A stretch of 26,468 nt of DNA. Origin: QNYQ01 sp964542985 (GTDB lineage Archaea > Thermoproteota > Thermoprotei_A > Sulfolobales > Pyrodictiaceae). Below are positions 1 to 7,535 of this stretch, piece after piece (positions within the stretch are counted from its first letter, which is position 1; the number at the start of each line of letters is the position of its first letter). Made by a program: the position numbers and the translations under genes. Where the stretch lies: positions 1-26,468 of the forward strand of contig CAZIWH010000020.1 in NCBI GenBank assembly GCA_964542985.1. The letters are read 5' to 3'. Below the pieces are notes generated by a model, which was given only the letters and a program-made list of their open reading frames with translations, did not search any database and had not been told where the DNA came from.

Positions 1-1553
1 CAGCACTGCTGCTCCAACGCAACGGCTACGCTGAGGCCAGCCCTCTTCAGGAGGCGGAGGCGGCCCTCGACGGTGCCCCGTAGCCTGGGGTCGTAGCTGG
101 GGGCGCAGCCCACCCAGAGGAGGAGGTCGTACTCCTTCCCCGGCTCCGCTATCTCCACGAGCCCCTTCTCGGCGAGCTCCTGGAGCCACTGCTCCCTCTC
201 GTAGGGGTCGCTGCCGTAGGGGTTCCCGGTGCGCATCAGGTTGTAGCTGACCTGGAGCAGCTCGTCGGGCACGTGTTCGCCTCTGCTCACCAGGCCGCGG
301 CGGAGGTCGTGCATCAGCTCCACGTGGTGGATGAGCACCGGGCAGGCCTCGACGCAGGCCCTGCAGGTGGTGCAGCTCCACACCTCCTCGGGCTTCAGCA
401 CAGTGGGGACCAGCTCCTGGCCCCAGTTGTCCTTCCTGGCCTCATCCCTGAGCTTCGTGACGAGCAGCATTGGGACGAGAGGCTTACCCGTGTTGGCTGC
501 GGGGCAGGCGGCGGCACAGCGGCCGCACATGGTGCAGGCGTCGAGGTCGAGCCTCTGCTTCCACCACGTGTCCTCGAGCCTCACGACGCCTATCGTGCCG
601 CCCTCCTCTATCCTCTTCTCCGCCTCCGGCTCCGGCCGGGCGGCCCAGCCCGGGGGCCTCGGGTACCCGGTGTTGAGGCTGCTCACCGCTATGTGGCCCA
701 GCCTCGTGTACGCGGCTATGCCGAAAGTCATCACCGCCACCGCGAGGTGGATGAGCTGCACAGCCTGAAACGTGGCAGCAAAGCTGTGCACATCCACGCC
801 GAGCCAGAGGGGCGCGAACAGCCTAGCAGCGATGTCCCATGCAGGCGGGCTGGAGCCGTAGTGCGCAGCCGCCGTAGCGGCGTCGACCAGGGCGCCGGTG
901 TATAGGAGGGCGAGCAGCCAGAGATCAATAGCCACGTCCTCGGGGCTTGTAAGCACCCATGGTATACGCCTCGCCCCGCGCCGAGCCAGCGCCATGGCCA
1001 GGCCTATGGCCATCGCCAGGCCTCCTATGTTCGCGAGTACCCTGAACGCCTCGTAGTAGCCCCTTGAGGGGGAGGCGTAGGGGCTGAGGCACCTGGCCGG
1101 AGAGGCCAGGAACATGACGCCGGCGGCTAGGAGCAGCACGGCGCCAGCATAGATGGGGAGGTGGAAGAGGCTCCGCTTCCTTGCCAGCACGCGGCGCTGC
1201 AGCAACGCGTTAGCCACGAAGCTGCCAAGGCTGAACCGGAGCCCCTCGCCCAGCTTCTGGCCTCCCCGCGTCCACCGCGCATAGTACCTCCTTGCACCGA
1301 TGTAGATGAACACAGCGGTCACGGCAACCAGCAGGATCCTCAACAAGTCAAGCGCAGTGGTGGTCATGAAGCCGTAGCGGAGCGGCCCAGCAGCCATCCC
1401 GCCGCCGGGCAGCGGCTTCACAGACGAGTGGCAAGCCAAACAGTTCCCCGCCACGCTGCCCACAGTCTCCCCGCCGCCGACAGCGTGAGCGCCCACAGCC
1501 AAGATGCTCGCAGCCAGGGCAAAAGCAGCAGCCAATCCCCCGCTTCGCGCCAC
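1..1553 (-). CDS. Membrane-bound HdrD/DsrK-like iron-sulfur oxidoreductase with cytochrome b-like domain and N-terminal c-type heme motif (partial)
   Basis: Reading frame open from a GTG at 1553 to the left edge, so the C-terminus is missing. An AGGTG ribosome-binding site lies 7 bases upstream of the GTG. The protein begins with a signal-peptide-like hydrophobic stretch, then CLACH (bases ~1427-1441), a CxxCH motif that would bind one c-type heme outside the membrane. Several hydrophobic segments with histidines follow (about 600-1370), resembling the NarI/DsrM/HdrE cytochrome b fold. A soluble part then carries two 4Fe-4S motifs, CTMCGRCAAACP near 536 and CTTCRACVEACP near 370, and the start of an HdrD/GlpC-type CCG domain (LLWVGCAP, ending at QQC). 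Such proteins pass electrons between the quinone pool and a cytoplasmic disulfide or sulfur carrier. A DsrM-DsrK or HmeC-HmeD-like fusion fits best. The exact partner and substrate are unknown. It is last in a minus-strand run after pyrH. Confidence 0.8.
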   Translation of the reverse strand, partial: MARSGGLAAAFALAASILAVGAHAVGGGETVGSVAGNCLACHSSVKPLPGGGMAAGPLRYGFMTTTALDLLRILLVAVTAVFIYIGARRYYARWTRGGQKLGEGLRFSLGSFVANALLQRRVLARKRSLFHLPIYAGAVLLLAAGVMFLASPARCLSPYASPSRGYYEAFRVLANIGGLAMAIGLAMALARRGARRIPWVLTSPEDVAIDLWLLALLYTGALVDAATAAAHYGSSPPAWDIAARLFAPLWLGVDVHSFAATFQAVQLIHLAVAVMTFGIAAYTRLGHIAVSSLNTGYPRPPGWAARPEPEAEKRIEEGGTIGVVRLEDTWWKQRLDLDACTMCGRCAAACPAANTGKPLVPMLLVTKLRDEARKDNWGQELVPTVLKPEEVWSCTTCRACVEACPVLIHHVELMHDLRRGLVSRGEHVPDELLQVSYNLMRTGNPYGSDPYEREQWLQELAEKGLVEIAEPGKEYDLLLWVGCAPSYDPRLRGTVEGRLRLLKRAGLSVAVALEQQC

Positions 1554-1694
1554 AGCAGCGCACCTGGGCCCCAGGCAGTGCCCCGTCGGGGGAAAAGAGC
1601 CCTGAGCCCCGGAAAACAGGCCCTAGGGGAACAGCAGTGGGGTAACCCGAGGCCATGAAGACGGCATACGACCCCCCTAGGGCGGCGGGGGTGG

Positions 1695-2237
1695 CTAGGA
1701 GACGAGCGCGGCAGCCTTCTTCGCTCCCCCGCCGCGGCAGAGGCTCCAATGAAGCCGGTAGAGCACGTAGCTTATCGTTGAGAGGAGCCTGGAGGCTTCC
1801 CCCGCGGACTCGGAGTCGAGGAGCCCCTTCTCGGCCATACGGGAGACGAGCCGATCCGCCCTCCGGACGAGCGTGGAGGCGAGCATCATCTCCGCGTCCT
1901 CGGGGCTGCAGCCGTGGAGGCTCCAGCCAGTGGGCTCTGCGAGGCCCCGGGCGGCCTCAAGGAGGAGCGCTAGCGCTCTCGGGACGAGGCCCCGGCCCCT
2001 CTCGGGGTCGGCGAGGAGAGTCATCACGGCGCGGAGGGCCTTCTGGACCAGGAGCAGCCTTTCAGCGGTCTCCGGGTCCCCTTTCTCTGCCAACATGTTC
2101 CTGGCGACGGCTAGCCTCGCCTCGGCCTCCTCTAGGCTGCCGTAGAGTTCTATCTCGTCGCTGTGCTTCGGCACCACTAGGAGCCGCCCCCCTATCAGGG
2201 CCTCGGTCAGCAGCGGGCTCTGGCTCCTGGCCTCCAA
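1695..2237 (-). CDS. PduO-type cob(I)alamin adenosyltransferase-like protein
   Basis: 180 residues, all-helical in character. Resemblance to PduO-type ATP:cobalamin adenosyltransferases rests on LIGGR (about 14-18), EIELYGSLEEAEARL (28-42, compare the family's EAYGTVDELN), LVRRADRLVSR (123-133, compare CRRAER) and a C-terminal LLSTISYVLYRLHW helix. The enzyme family moves adenosyl from ATP to corrinoid cobalt. The usual N-terminal nucleotide-binding motif YTRTGDxGTT is not recognisable (ARSQSPLLTEALIGG instead), so activity is uncertain. The TTG start is supported by a GAGGAGGGG site 9 bases upstream and a TATA box about 26 bases before the implied transcript start. It is therefore probably transcribed separately from pyrH, 102 bases upstream, and possibly together with the iron-sulfur oxidoreductase downstream. 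Confidence 0.5.
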   Translation of the reverse strand: MEARSQSPLLTEALIGGRLLVVPKHSDEIELYGSLEEAEARLAVARNMLAEKGDPETAERLLLVQKALRAVMTLLADPERGRGLVPRALALLLEAARGLAEPTGWSLHGCSPEDAEMMLASTLVRRADRLVSRMAEKGLLDSESAGEASRLLSTISYVLYRLHWSLCRGGGAKKAAALVS

Positions 2238-2246
2238 GCCCTGGGG

Positions 2247-2255
2247 CCCCTCCTC
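2247..2255 (-). promoter_or_regulatory. Strong ribosome-binding site that sets the TTG start of the PduO-like gene
   Basis: Read on the minus strand this is GAGGAGGGG, 9 bases before the TTG at 2237. It complements the anti-Shine-Dalgarno end of archaeal 16S rRNA and supports TTG as the start. Confidence 0.55.
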
Positions 2256-2280
2256 AAGTAATACTTCGCCGAGAGGGGCA

Positions 2281-2288
2281 ATATATAG
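2281..2288 (-). promoter_or_regulatory. TATA box of the PduO-like gene
   Basis: The minus strand reads CTATATATT in an otherwise GC-rich gap. Its centre is about 26 bases upstream of position ~2259. A transcript starting there would have a ~20-base leader containing the ribosome-binding site and the TTG start at 2237. Confidence 0.6.
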
Positions 2289-2327
2289 TGTAGATTCCGT
2301 CGGCCTGACAGGCGCCGAAACCCTAGG

Positions 2328-2332
2328 AAAAA
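2328..2332 (-). terminator. T-run terminator after pyrH
   Basis: Five consecutive T on the minus strand, beginning 8 bases after the pyrH stop codon. Short T-runs are the usual archaeal intrinsic terminator. It lies between the pyrH stop and the next TATA box, which fits separate transcription. Confidence 0.4.
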
Positions 2333-2339
2333 GGGTGGA

Positions 2340-3032
2340 CTACTCAGGGGCCACGAGGCTACCCACTTGCTCGCCGCGGACAGCCCTGGCCACGTTCACT
2401 GGGTCGCTCCCGTCGACGACGCGGACAGGTATGCGGCTCCTCTCCACCACATCGAGCGCCAGGGGGTCAAGCAGCTCGTAGTGGCCCGGCTCCGTGCTCT
2501 GCCGTAGCACCTTCCTAAGCTCCCCGTAGCTCAGCCTAGGCAGGAGCCTCGCCGAGGGGTCGCGCCTGGGGTCGCTGGTGTAGACACCGGGCACGGTCGT
2601 GGCCAGGACGAGGAGCCTCGCCCCCAGCGCCTCGGCGAGCACAGCCGCGACGCCAGCGGTGCTCTGCCCGGGCTGGAAACCACCTGCCACCACTATCCTC
2701 CCCGTCGCATAGGCCTCCAGAGCCTCCCAGAGGCTCCTGGGCGGCTCAGGGTAGCTATGAGGGAGCAGCGCGTAGGCCAGAAGCCTCGCGTTGAGCCTCG
2801 CCACCTCTATCCCCAGCGCGTCCATAAGCCCCCGGTTGAGCCCCGCCTCCCTGCCGGCCGCAATGTAGCTCCTCGCCACCACGCCCCCGCCAACCACCAC
2901 CACGAGACGATGGCCCTCCAAGGCCAGGCCACGGAGGACCTCAGCATAGCGGCGAATCATGTGCGGCTTCTCGGGGTTCACGTGCTTGCCGCTAATCTTT
3001 ACCACAACGGGCCTCAACGCATGCCGGGGCAT
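2340..3032 (-). CDS. pyrH: UMP kinase, archaeal type
   Basis: 230 residues, the usual length for archaeal UMP kinase of the amino-acid kinase fold. It phosphorylates UMP to UDP with ATP in cytoplasmic pyrimidine nucleotide synthesis. Visible motifs are VVVKISGK (9-16, phosphate-binding lysine), VVVVGGGVVAR (44-54, glycine-rich loop), LNRGLMDALGIEVARLNARLL (65-85, UMP region), GRIVVAGGFQPGQSTAGVAAVLAEALGA (about 111-138) and TTVPGVYTSDPRRDPSARLL, the typical kinase end (VxGVYxxDPR). The ATG at 3032 has GGTGGGGGAG just upstream and is the only plausible start. It is the first gene of the minus-strand run, with the AT-rich gap region as its upstream sequence. Confidence 0.95.
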   Translation of the reverse strand: MPRHALRPVVVKISGKHVNPEKPHMIRRYAEVLRGLALEGHRLVVVVGGGVVARSYIAAGREAGLNRGLMDALGIEVARLNARLLAYALLPHSYPEPPRSLWEALEAYATGRIVVAGGFQPGQSTAGVAAVLAEALGARLLVLATTVPGVYTSDPRRDPSARLLPRLSYGELRKVLRQSTEPGHYELLDPLALDVVERSRIPVRVVDGSDPVNVARAVRGEQVGSLVAPE

Positions 3033-3134
3033 AGGGGCTCCCCCACCGTCCCCGGGATGCCGCTGAGGCTGAAGTGGACACCGGGCCCTCTTCCCGTGAG
3101 CTGAGCACTATCACGCACCTAGAGCTTGATTACG

Positions 3135-3251
3135 AAACGCTTATCAGAAGAAACTACTAAAAAAAAAAAAAACGGAACAAAAAAATTATATTGGTAGTGC
3201 AAGAAGCCAAGGAGTAAAAATTATTAGAGTAAAAGATAAGATAGACAGTGC
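3135..3251 (+). repeat. Imperfect direct repeat, copy 1 (left of gap)
   Basis: Starts AAACGCTTATCAGAAGAAAC, then CTACT, a 14-A run, ATTATATTGG, GCCAAGGAG and GAGTAAAAGATA. All these blocks recur in the same order right of the gap. The first ~32 bases are identical in both copies. Differences are mainly homopolymer length and small substitutions. Confidence 0.85.
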
Positions 3252-3257
3252 CAGGGG

Positions 3258-3267
3258 NNNNNNNNNN
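3258..3267. other. Assembly gap (10 N)
   Basis: Ten unknown bases exactly at the junction of the two repeat copies. A fixed 10-N block normally marks a scaffold join of unknown size, so further repeat copies could be missing here, or the two flanks could be the same sequence. Confidence 0.95.
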
Positions 3268-3384
3268 AAACGCTTATCAGAAGAAACTACTAAAAAAAAC
3301 GGTTCTAAAACATTATATTGGTTGTGCTTGATGCCAAGGAGGACAAAGTATAAGAGTAAAAGATACGAGATACAATGCTATCCA
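3268..3384 (+). repeat. Imperfect direct repeat, copy 2 (right of gap)
   Basis: Begins immediately after the gap with AAACGCTTATCAGAAGAAAC and repeats the block order of copy 1, with an 8-A run instead of 14 and ATTATATTGGTTGTGC in place of ATTATATTGGTAGTGC. Confidence 0.85.
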
Positions 3385-3511
3385 TAGGCGTAAACACTTT
3401 CGTTTTCCAGATGAGGAGGCAACGTGTTCTCTACAGGCCAGGGGGATACATGGAATGTGAGTCGTCATATCGTTTGAAGACATGTGTTCCGAGCCCCGGG
3501 GGGAGTTGGAA

Positions 3512-4207
3512 ATGATTCCCTATAGTAGTGGAGGTTCCCGTAGATCATCGTGCATTGTTTATTGCGACATACTCCTCGCGCTCGCGGAGAGAAGCCGTAG
3601 CCGTATAGAGCTAGCAAGGGTAGCCAATCTTAACAAGAGGACTTTTGAGAAGTACGTGGAGCGTGGCCTAGTAAGCATGGGGTATGTTAAGAAGAAGTGG
3701 ATAGGTAGACAGATAATGTACATGATAACCAGGAGGGGACGCTTCTACCTAGGCATGCTGGCCTACAACCCTGAGGTGGCAAGTACTCTGCTTGCCAAGG
3801 ATAACCTCTTTGCCGCGAGGGTTGCCAGGGAGCTGGAACGCTACGGCGTAGAGGTTGCTTTCAGAGGAGAAATGTACGCGGATACCGAGGTGGAGCCGCC
3901 GGTAGATATCGTGGTGAGGCATGATGGTAGGAGTGCTCTTGTCCTGGTGGCGGCTACTAGGGCCGGGCTGCTGCTGAAACTTAGCTACGCGGCGCTGCTG
4001 TCCGCAATGGCTAGGACGCGTGAACAGCCTATATACGTCCTCGTGCCCCGCTCCATGGAGGCTGCCTCGAGGAGCAATGGTGTGGTAAGCGTACTGTATC
4101 CCGACGAAGACGCCGCAGCGGCAGCAGAGGAGCTGCTCAAAGCTATGGCCGTCCTCGTGGCTGAGCCGCCGCTGGGCGCAGCAGCAGGGAGGGTAATACG
4201 CATCTAG
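3512..4207 (+). CDS. Winged-helix DNA-binding protein with C-terminal nuclease-like (possibly inactive) domain
   Basis: 231 residues from the ATG at 3512, chosen because GGGGGGAG lies 6 bases upstream; an in-frame ATG at 3482 would add 10 residues. Residues ~15-85 look like a winged helix: a helix (DILLALAERS), a recognition helix (NLNKRTFEKYVERGLV) and a wing (GRQIMYMITRRGRFYLGML). Residues ~95-205 (EVEPPVDIVVRHDGRSALVLVAATR, then helix and strand) recall the beta core of PD-(D/E)xK nuclease-like folds. The position of the catalytic E-x-K reads LVLVAA, so nuclease activity would be lost. Probably a transcription regulator; no named family recognised. It lies downstream of the AT-rich repeats and overlaps the next gene tail to tail by 4 bases (CTAG). 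Confidence 0.6.
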   Translation: MIPYSSGGSRRSSCIVYCDILLALAERSRSRIELARVANLNKRTFEKYVERGLVSMGYVKKKWIGRQIMYMITRRGRFYLGMLAYNPEVASTLLAKDNLFAARVARELERYGVEVAFRGEMYADTEVEPPVDIVVRHDGRSALVLVAATRAGLLLKLSYAALLSAMARTREQPIYVLVPRSMEAASRSNGVVSVLYPDEDAAAAAEELLKAMAVLVAEPPLGAAAGRVIRI

Positions 4208-5379
4208 TCTTTCTTCCCAGTCGGAGCCGTGGCCTCTACGGCCACGCCCTTCCCGGGCTCTACGAGGTAGTGGAGCCACGTTGCACCAGGATCATCTTCG
4301 AGGAACAGTGGTGAGTCCAGGTCGACATAGGCGGCGTTTCCGCTTGCCGCTGCGGCTATCGCCGCGTGGGCTACGCCGAGCCCTGTTTCAACCATGCAGC
4401 CCCACATAGCTTCGATGCCGTGGGCCTCCAAGAGTCTCGCAGCCTGGGCAGCCTGGACTGGGCCGCCTATCTTCGAGAGCTTGATGTTCACGACATCCAC
4501 TGCGCCGCTGGCTGCCAGGCGGGCTATATCCCCCATCGTTACCGCTGCCTCGTCGGCCGCTATCCTCGCTCCCGTCCTCTCCCTTACCCTCCAGAGGCCC
4601 TCGGCGCCCAGCCAAGCGGGGACGGGCTGCTCCACCAGCTCAAGGTCGTCCCCCATTACGCGCTCCAGTCTCTTAACCACCCAGGCCGCCGTGGCGGGGC
4701 TCCAGGCCTGGTTAGCGTCGACCCGTATCCTCGCCCTCCCCCGGGAGGCCTCGTAGACTGCTGCCGCGAGGACTGTGTCTAGCTCCGGGTTGCCGGTGCC
4801 GAGCTTCACCTTGAGCACGGTGAAGCCCCGAACCCTGGGGAGCGGCACGGCGGGCTCCTCGGGGGGCGTGGAGCGGATGCCCACCAGGTACTCCACGGTC
4901 TCGGCGAGCCCCACGCTGTAGCCCGTCGAGCGCAGCTCCTCGAGCACGGGGCCTGGGGGGATGGAGACAGTGTAGTCCGTCACAAGCCTCCCGGGGGCTC
5001 CGTGGAGGAGCGCGGGGAGCCCCATCCCCGCCTCAGCTGCCGCGGCCGCTGCGACAGCTCCCTCCAGGGCGGCTCGGGCCGCGGGGCAGCAGGGCGAGGC
5101 GGAGTGGATTACGCGGAGCGCCTCTCCGAGCTGCTCCGGCAGCCGCAGGCCCCGCAGCTTCTCCGCGACCTTTCTGGCGTAGCTGAGGGATGCCTCCAGG
5201 GTCTCGCCCGTGACCCTTGGAGCTGGGCTGCCCTCGCCGAGCCCGAGGGTGCCCGAGGAGAGCCTTGCCTCTACCACGATTGTTTCAGCCACGGCTGCGG
5301 AGGAGTAGCTTATCCTGAACACTCCGCGGAGCGGGGCACGCTGCACCCGTACAGCAGTCTCCACGAGCCTAGGAGCCAC
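4204..5379 (-). CDS. Enolase-superfamily dipeptide epimerase (muconate-lactonizing-enzyme subgroup)
   Basis: 391 residues from GTG 5379, picked because GGGGGTGG lies 7 bases upstream and the family N-terminus begins here (VETAVRVQRAPLRGVFRIS); an in-frame ATG at 5439 adds 20 residues. Numbered from 5439, the barrel holds all expected residues: K210-x-K212 (LKVKLG), metal ligands D241 (VDANQAW), E270 (VEQPV) and D296 (ADEA), base K320/K323 (NIKLSKIGG), GCMVETG (347-353) and VDLDSPLFL (372-380). The last is the D-x-D that in Ala-Glu epimerases holds the dipeptide amino group. Such enzymes invert a dipeptide alpha-carbon in the cytoplasm. The segment between TVSI and LKVK looks longer than usual. 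It is divergent from hyuA-hyuB, suggesting a shared peptide-salvage role. True substrate unknown. Confidence 0.8.
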   Translation of the reverse strand: MAPRLVETAVRVQRAPLRGVFRISYSSAAVAETIVVEARLSSGTLGLGEGSPAPRVTGETLEASLSYARKVAEKLRGLRLPEQLGEALRVIHSASPCCPAARAALEGAVAAAAAAEAGMGLPALLHGAPGRLVTDYTVSIPPGPVLEELRSTGYSVGLAETVEYLVGIRSTPPEEPAVPLPRVRGFTVLKVKLGTGNPELDTVLAAAVYEASRGRARIRVDANQAWSPATAAWVVKRLERVMGDDLELVEQPVPAWLGAEGLWRVRERTGARIAADEAAVTMGDIARLAASGAVDVVNIKLSKIGGPVQAAQAARLLEAHGIEAMWGCMVETGLGVAHAAIAAAASGNAAYVDLDSPLFLEDDPGATWLHYLVEPGKGVAVEATAPTGKKD

Positions 5380-5480
5380 CGTACAGCCACCCCCGCGCCC
5401 CAACGCCTCCCCGGGGCGGGTGAAATAGGCCCCCTTCATGAATGCTGAACGTTAGTCTCCTAGGGGAGGGCGGCCACGGG
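5380..5480. promoter_or_regulatory. Divergent intergenic region between epimerase and hyuA
   Basis: With the chosen starts, about 100 bases separate the two divergent genes. This leaves room for two promoters. The longer ATG starts at 5439 and 5442 would leave only 2 bases and have no ribosome-binding site at proper distance. No clear TATA box is visible, so the promoter call rests on gene arrangement only. Confidence 0.35.
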
Positions 5481-7532
5481 TTGGGGTGGAGGATTGGAGT
5501 GGACATAGGCGGCACGTTCACTGACCTCGTCGCCTACGAGCCTGGCTCGGGGAGGCTGCTGGCCGCAAAGACGCTCTCAACCCCCCGTGAGCCCTGGAAG
5601 GGGTTCCTCCGAGTCCTCAGTGAGGCTGGGCTCGGGCCCGGCGAGGTAGCCTCAATAGTGCATGCGACGACGCTGGGCACGAACATGTTCCTTGGCCAGG
5701 AGGGCCTGGAGCCCCCGGAGGCCTGGCTGGTCACGAGCCGCGGGTTCCGCGACGTCCTTGAGATAGGGAGGCAGGCGAGGCCCAGCCTCTATGACCCCTA
5801 CTTCGAGAAGCCCCGGCCCCTGGTGCCTAGGCGGAGGAGGCTCGAGATACCGGCCCGCCTCGGCCCTCGGGGTGAGGTGCTGGAGGAGCCCAGCCCCGGC
5901 GACGTGGAGAAGGTGGCCTCGGAGATACAGAGGGGGACGAGCCGCTGGCCCCCCGTCGTGGTCATCTCGGTTCTCCACTGCTACGCGCGCCCCGGCTTCG
6001 AGCAGCGCATAGCCGAGATGCTCTCGGAGAGGCTCCCCGGCGCACTAGTCGTGGCCTCCTGCAGCCTCGACCCCCAGCCCGGCGAGTACGAGAGAACCAG
6101 CACCGCGGTCGTGAACGCGCTCCTCAAGCCCATGTTCAGCGGCTACGTCGGGAGGCTCCGCGCCGAGCTCATGGCGAGAGGCTACACGGCGCCCCTCACG
6201 GTTATGACGAGCAGCGGGGGCTTAGCCTCCCCCGGGGCGGCGGCCGAGAGGCCAGCACTGTTCATAGAGAGCGGGCCAGCCGCCGGCGCCGTGGCCGCGG
6301 CGTGGCTCTCAAGCCAGCACAGCCACCCCCTGGCGGTGGGCTTCGACATGGGCGGCACCACGGCGAAGGCCGTGTTGATAAGGGATGGGCTGCCGGAGAC
6401 TGTGCCGCTCTTCGAGGTGGGCGGCAGGTTCCACCACGGCCGCCTGGTGCGGGGCACCGGGTACCCGGTGAGAGCGCCCCACGTCGACCTCGTCGAGGTG
6501 AGCGCCGGGGGAGGCACCATAGCGTGGCTCGATCCGGGCGGAGGCCTCCGCGTGGGCCCGGTGAGCGCCGGCGCAGACCCCGGGCCAGCATGCTACGGCC
6601 GTGGCGGCGTGGAGCCCACTGTGACTGACGCCCACCTGCTCCTCGGCAGGCTCCCCACGGTGCTCGCCGGGGGGCTCCGGCTGAGAAGGGAGGCCGCCCT
6701 GGAGGCCTACAGGCGCCTGGCCTGGGGGCTGGGCGCCCCGCCCCTGGAGGCGGCGGTGGAGGTGCTGGAGGCGGCGAACACCGTCATGGCTCGGGCGCTC
6801 CGCCTCGTGACCGTGGAGAGGGGCGTGGAGCCGGGGGAGGCAGTGCTCTACGCCTACGGGGGCGCGGGGCCGCTGCACGCCGTAGAGCTTGCCGAGGAGA
6901 CTGGGTTCCGGAGGGTCGTCGTCCCGCCCGTGCCGGGGGTGTTCTCGGCCCTCGGTCTCCTCGTCGCGGACTACAGGTGGGACACCTATCGGCCCCTCAA
7001 CATGTCGCCCGAGGAGCTTGACCCCGGGCTGCTCCAGGAGCTACTGGAGGACGCCAGGAGGGAGGCCATCGAGAAGCTTCGGGAGATGGGCGCAGGGGAG
7101 GCCTACACCTTGGCCTACGTGGAGATGAGGTTCAGGGGCCAGGAGGAGGCGGTGGAGGTCCCCCTAGCCGGGGACCCCAGGAGGCTCCTGGAGGAGTTCC
7201 TCGAGGAGTACCGGAGGAGGCACGGCTACCTCCCCCCACGCTCCACTGGCATCGAGGCCACGAGACTCCACGTAGCCGCCGTGGGGGTTACGCCGAAGCC
7301 CAGGCTCCGCCCTCAGCCCCCATCAGCGCCCACGGCGGGCGGGGGCGAGGTGGAGGCCTACTTCCTCGGCCGTGGCTGGGAACAGGCAGCGCTCATCGAG
7401 AGGCCCGTGGAGGGCATGGGATGCGGCCCCGCGATACTGCTCGAGGAGACGAGCACCACGGTGGTGCCGCCGGGCTGGTGCTGGAGCGTGCTCCCTGACG
7501 GCAGCCTGCTCCTCGAGAGGAGCAGGGGGTGA
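5481..7532 (+). CDS. hyuA: Hydantoinase / 5-oxoprolinase alpha subunit (HyuA family)
   Basis: 683 residues from TTG 5481 (GGGGAGGG 10 bases upstream; gives the family's normal start before RIGVDIGGTFTDLV). An in-frame ATG at 5442 would add 13 residues. The ATPase-fold signatures are IGVDIGGTFTDLV at the N-terminus and GFDMGGTTAKAVLI mid-protein. Family blocks include HATTLGTNMFL, TSSGGLAS, ESGPAAGAVAAAW, EVSAGGGTIAW, GADPGPACYGRGG, PTVTDAHLLLGRLP and YAYGGAGPLHA. With HyuB it forms an ATP-dependent amidohydrolase that opens cyclic amides such as hydantoins or 5-oxoproline. Stops 3 bases before hyuB, so the pair is translated from one transcript. Substrate cannot be told from sequence; 5-oxoproline is attractive because glutamine cyclises readily at high temperature (inference). 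Confidence 0.92.
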   Translation: MGWRIGVDIGGTFTDLVAYEPGSGRLLAAKTLSTPREPWKGFLRVLSEAGLGPGEVASIVHATTLGTNMFLGQEGLEPPEAWLVTSRGFRDVLEIGRQARPSLYDPYFEKPRPLVPRRRRLEIPARLGPRGEVLEEPSPGDVEKVASEIQRGTSRWPPVVVISVLHCYARPGFEQRIAEMLSERLPGALVVASCSLDPQPGEYERTSTAVVNALLKPMFSGYVGRLRAELMARGYTAPLTVMTSSGGLASPGAAAERPALFIESGPAAGAVAAAWLSSQHSHPLAVGFDMGGTTAKAVLIRDGLPETVPLFEVGGRFHHGRLVRGTGYPVRAPHVDLVEVSAGGGTIAWLDPGGGLRVGPVSAGADPGPACYGRGGVEPTVTDAHLLLGRLPTVLAGGLRLRREAALEAYRRLAWGLGAPPLEAAVEVLEAANTVMARALRLVTVERGVEPGEAVLYAYGGAGPLHAVELAEETGFRRVVVPPVPGVFSALGLLVADYRWDTYRPLNMSPEELDPGLLQELLEDARREAIEKLREMGAGEAYTLAYVEMRFRGQEEAVEVPLAGDPRRLLEEFLEEYRRRHGYLPPRSTGIEATRLHVAAVGVTPKPRLRPQPPSAPTAGGGEVEAYFLGRGWEQAALIERPVEGMGCGPAILLEETSTTVVPPGWCWSVLPDGSLLLERSRG

Positions 7533-7535
7533 CGC

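Larger units (their letters stand above)
3033..3511. other. AT-rich non-coding stretch with repeats and an assembly gap
   Basis: No convincing gene of normal size. The part up to about 3110 is GC-rich and forms the pyrH leader. From about 3125 to 3400 the sequence turns strongly AT-rich with long A-runs, unlike anything else in the window. It holds two imperfect copies of one ~115-base sequence, separated by 10 N. The part from 3400 to 3511 leads into the winged-helix gene. Promoters for the divergent genes on both sides must lie here, but I cannot place a convincing TATA box among the A/T runs. Confidence 0.7.

Noticed and set aside
273..905. Long open frame on the plus strand
   Set aside because: It is the antisense shadow of the HdrD-like gene, whose minus-strand translation carries clear 4Fe-4S motifs; the plus-strand protein is Arg/His/Ala-rich without any motif.
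1655..2293. 212-codon plus-strand frame
   Set aside because: Arg/Pro/Ser-rich low-complexity product typical of antisense frames in GC-rich DNA; the minus strand holds the PduO-like gene with TATA box and ribosome-binding site.
3121..3400. CRISPR array
   Set aside because: Only two long imperfect copies, with no short regular repeats or spacers.
3411..3515. 34-codon frame ending in an ATGA overlap with the winged-helix start
   Set aside because: The overlap is suggestive of translational coupling, but there is no ribosome-binding site before its ATG and no protein feature; more likely chance.
5437..5444. Divergent ATG starts only 2 bases apart (5439 and 5442)
   Set aside because: Neither has a ribosome-binding site at proper distance, both add non-conserved residues, and no room would remain for promoters; downstream GTG 5379 and TTG 5481 fit better.
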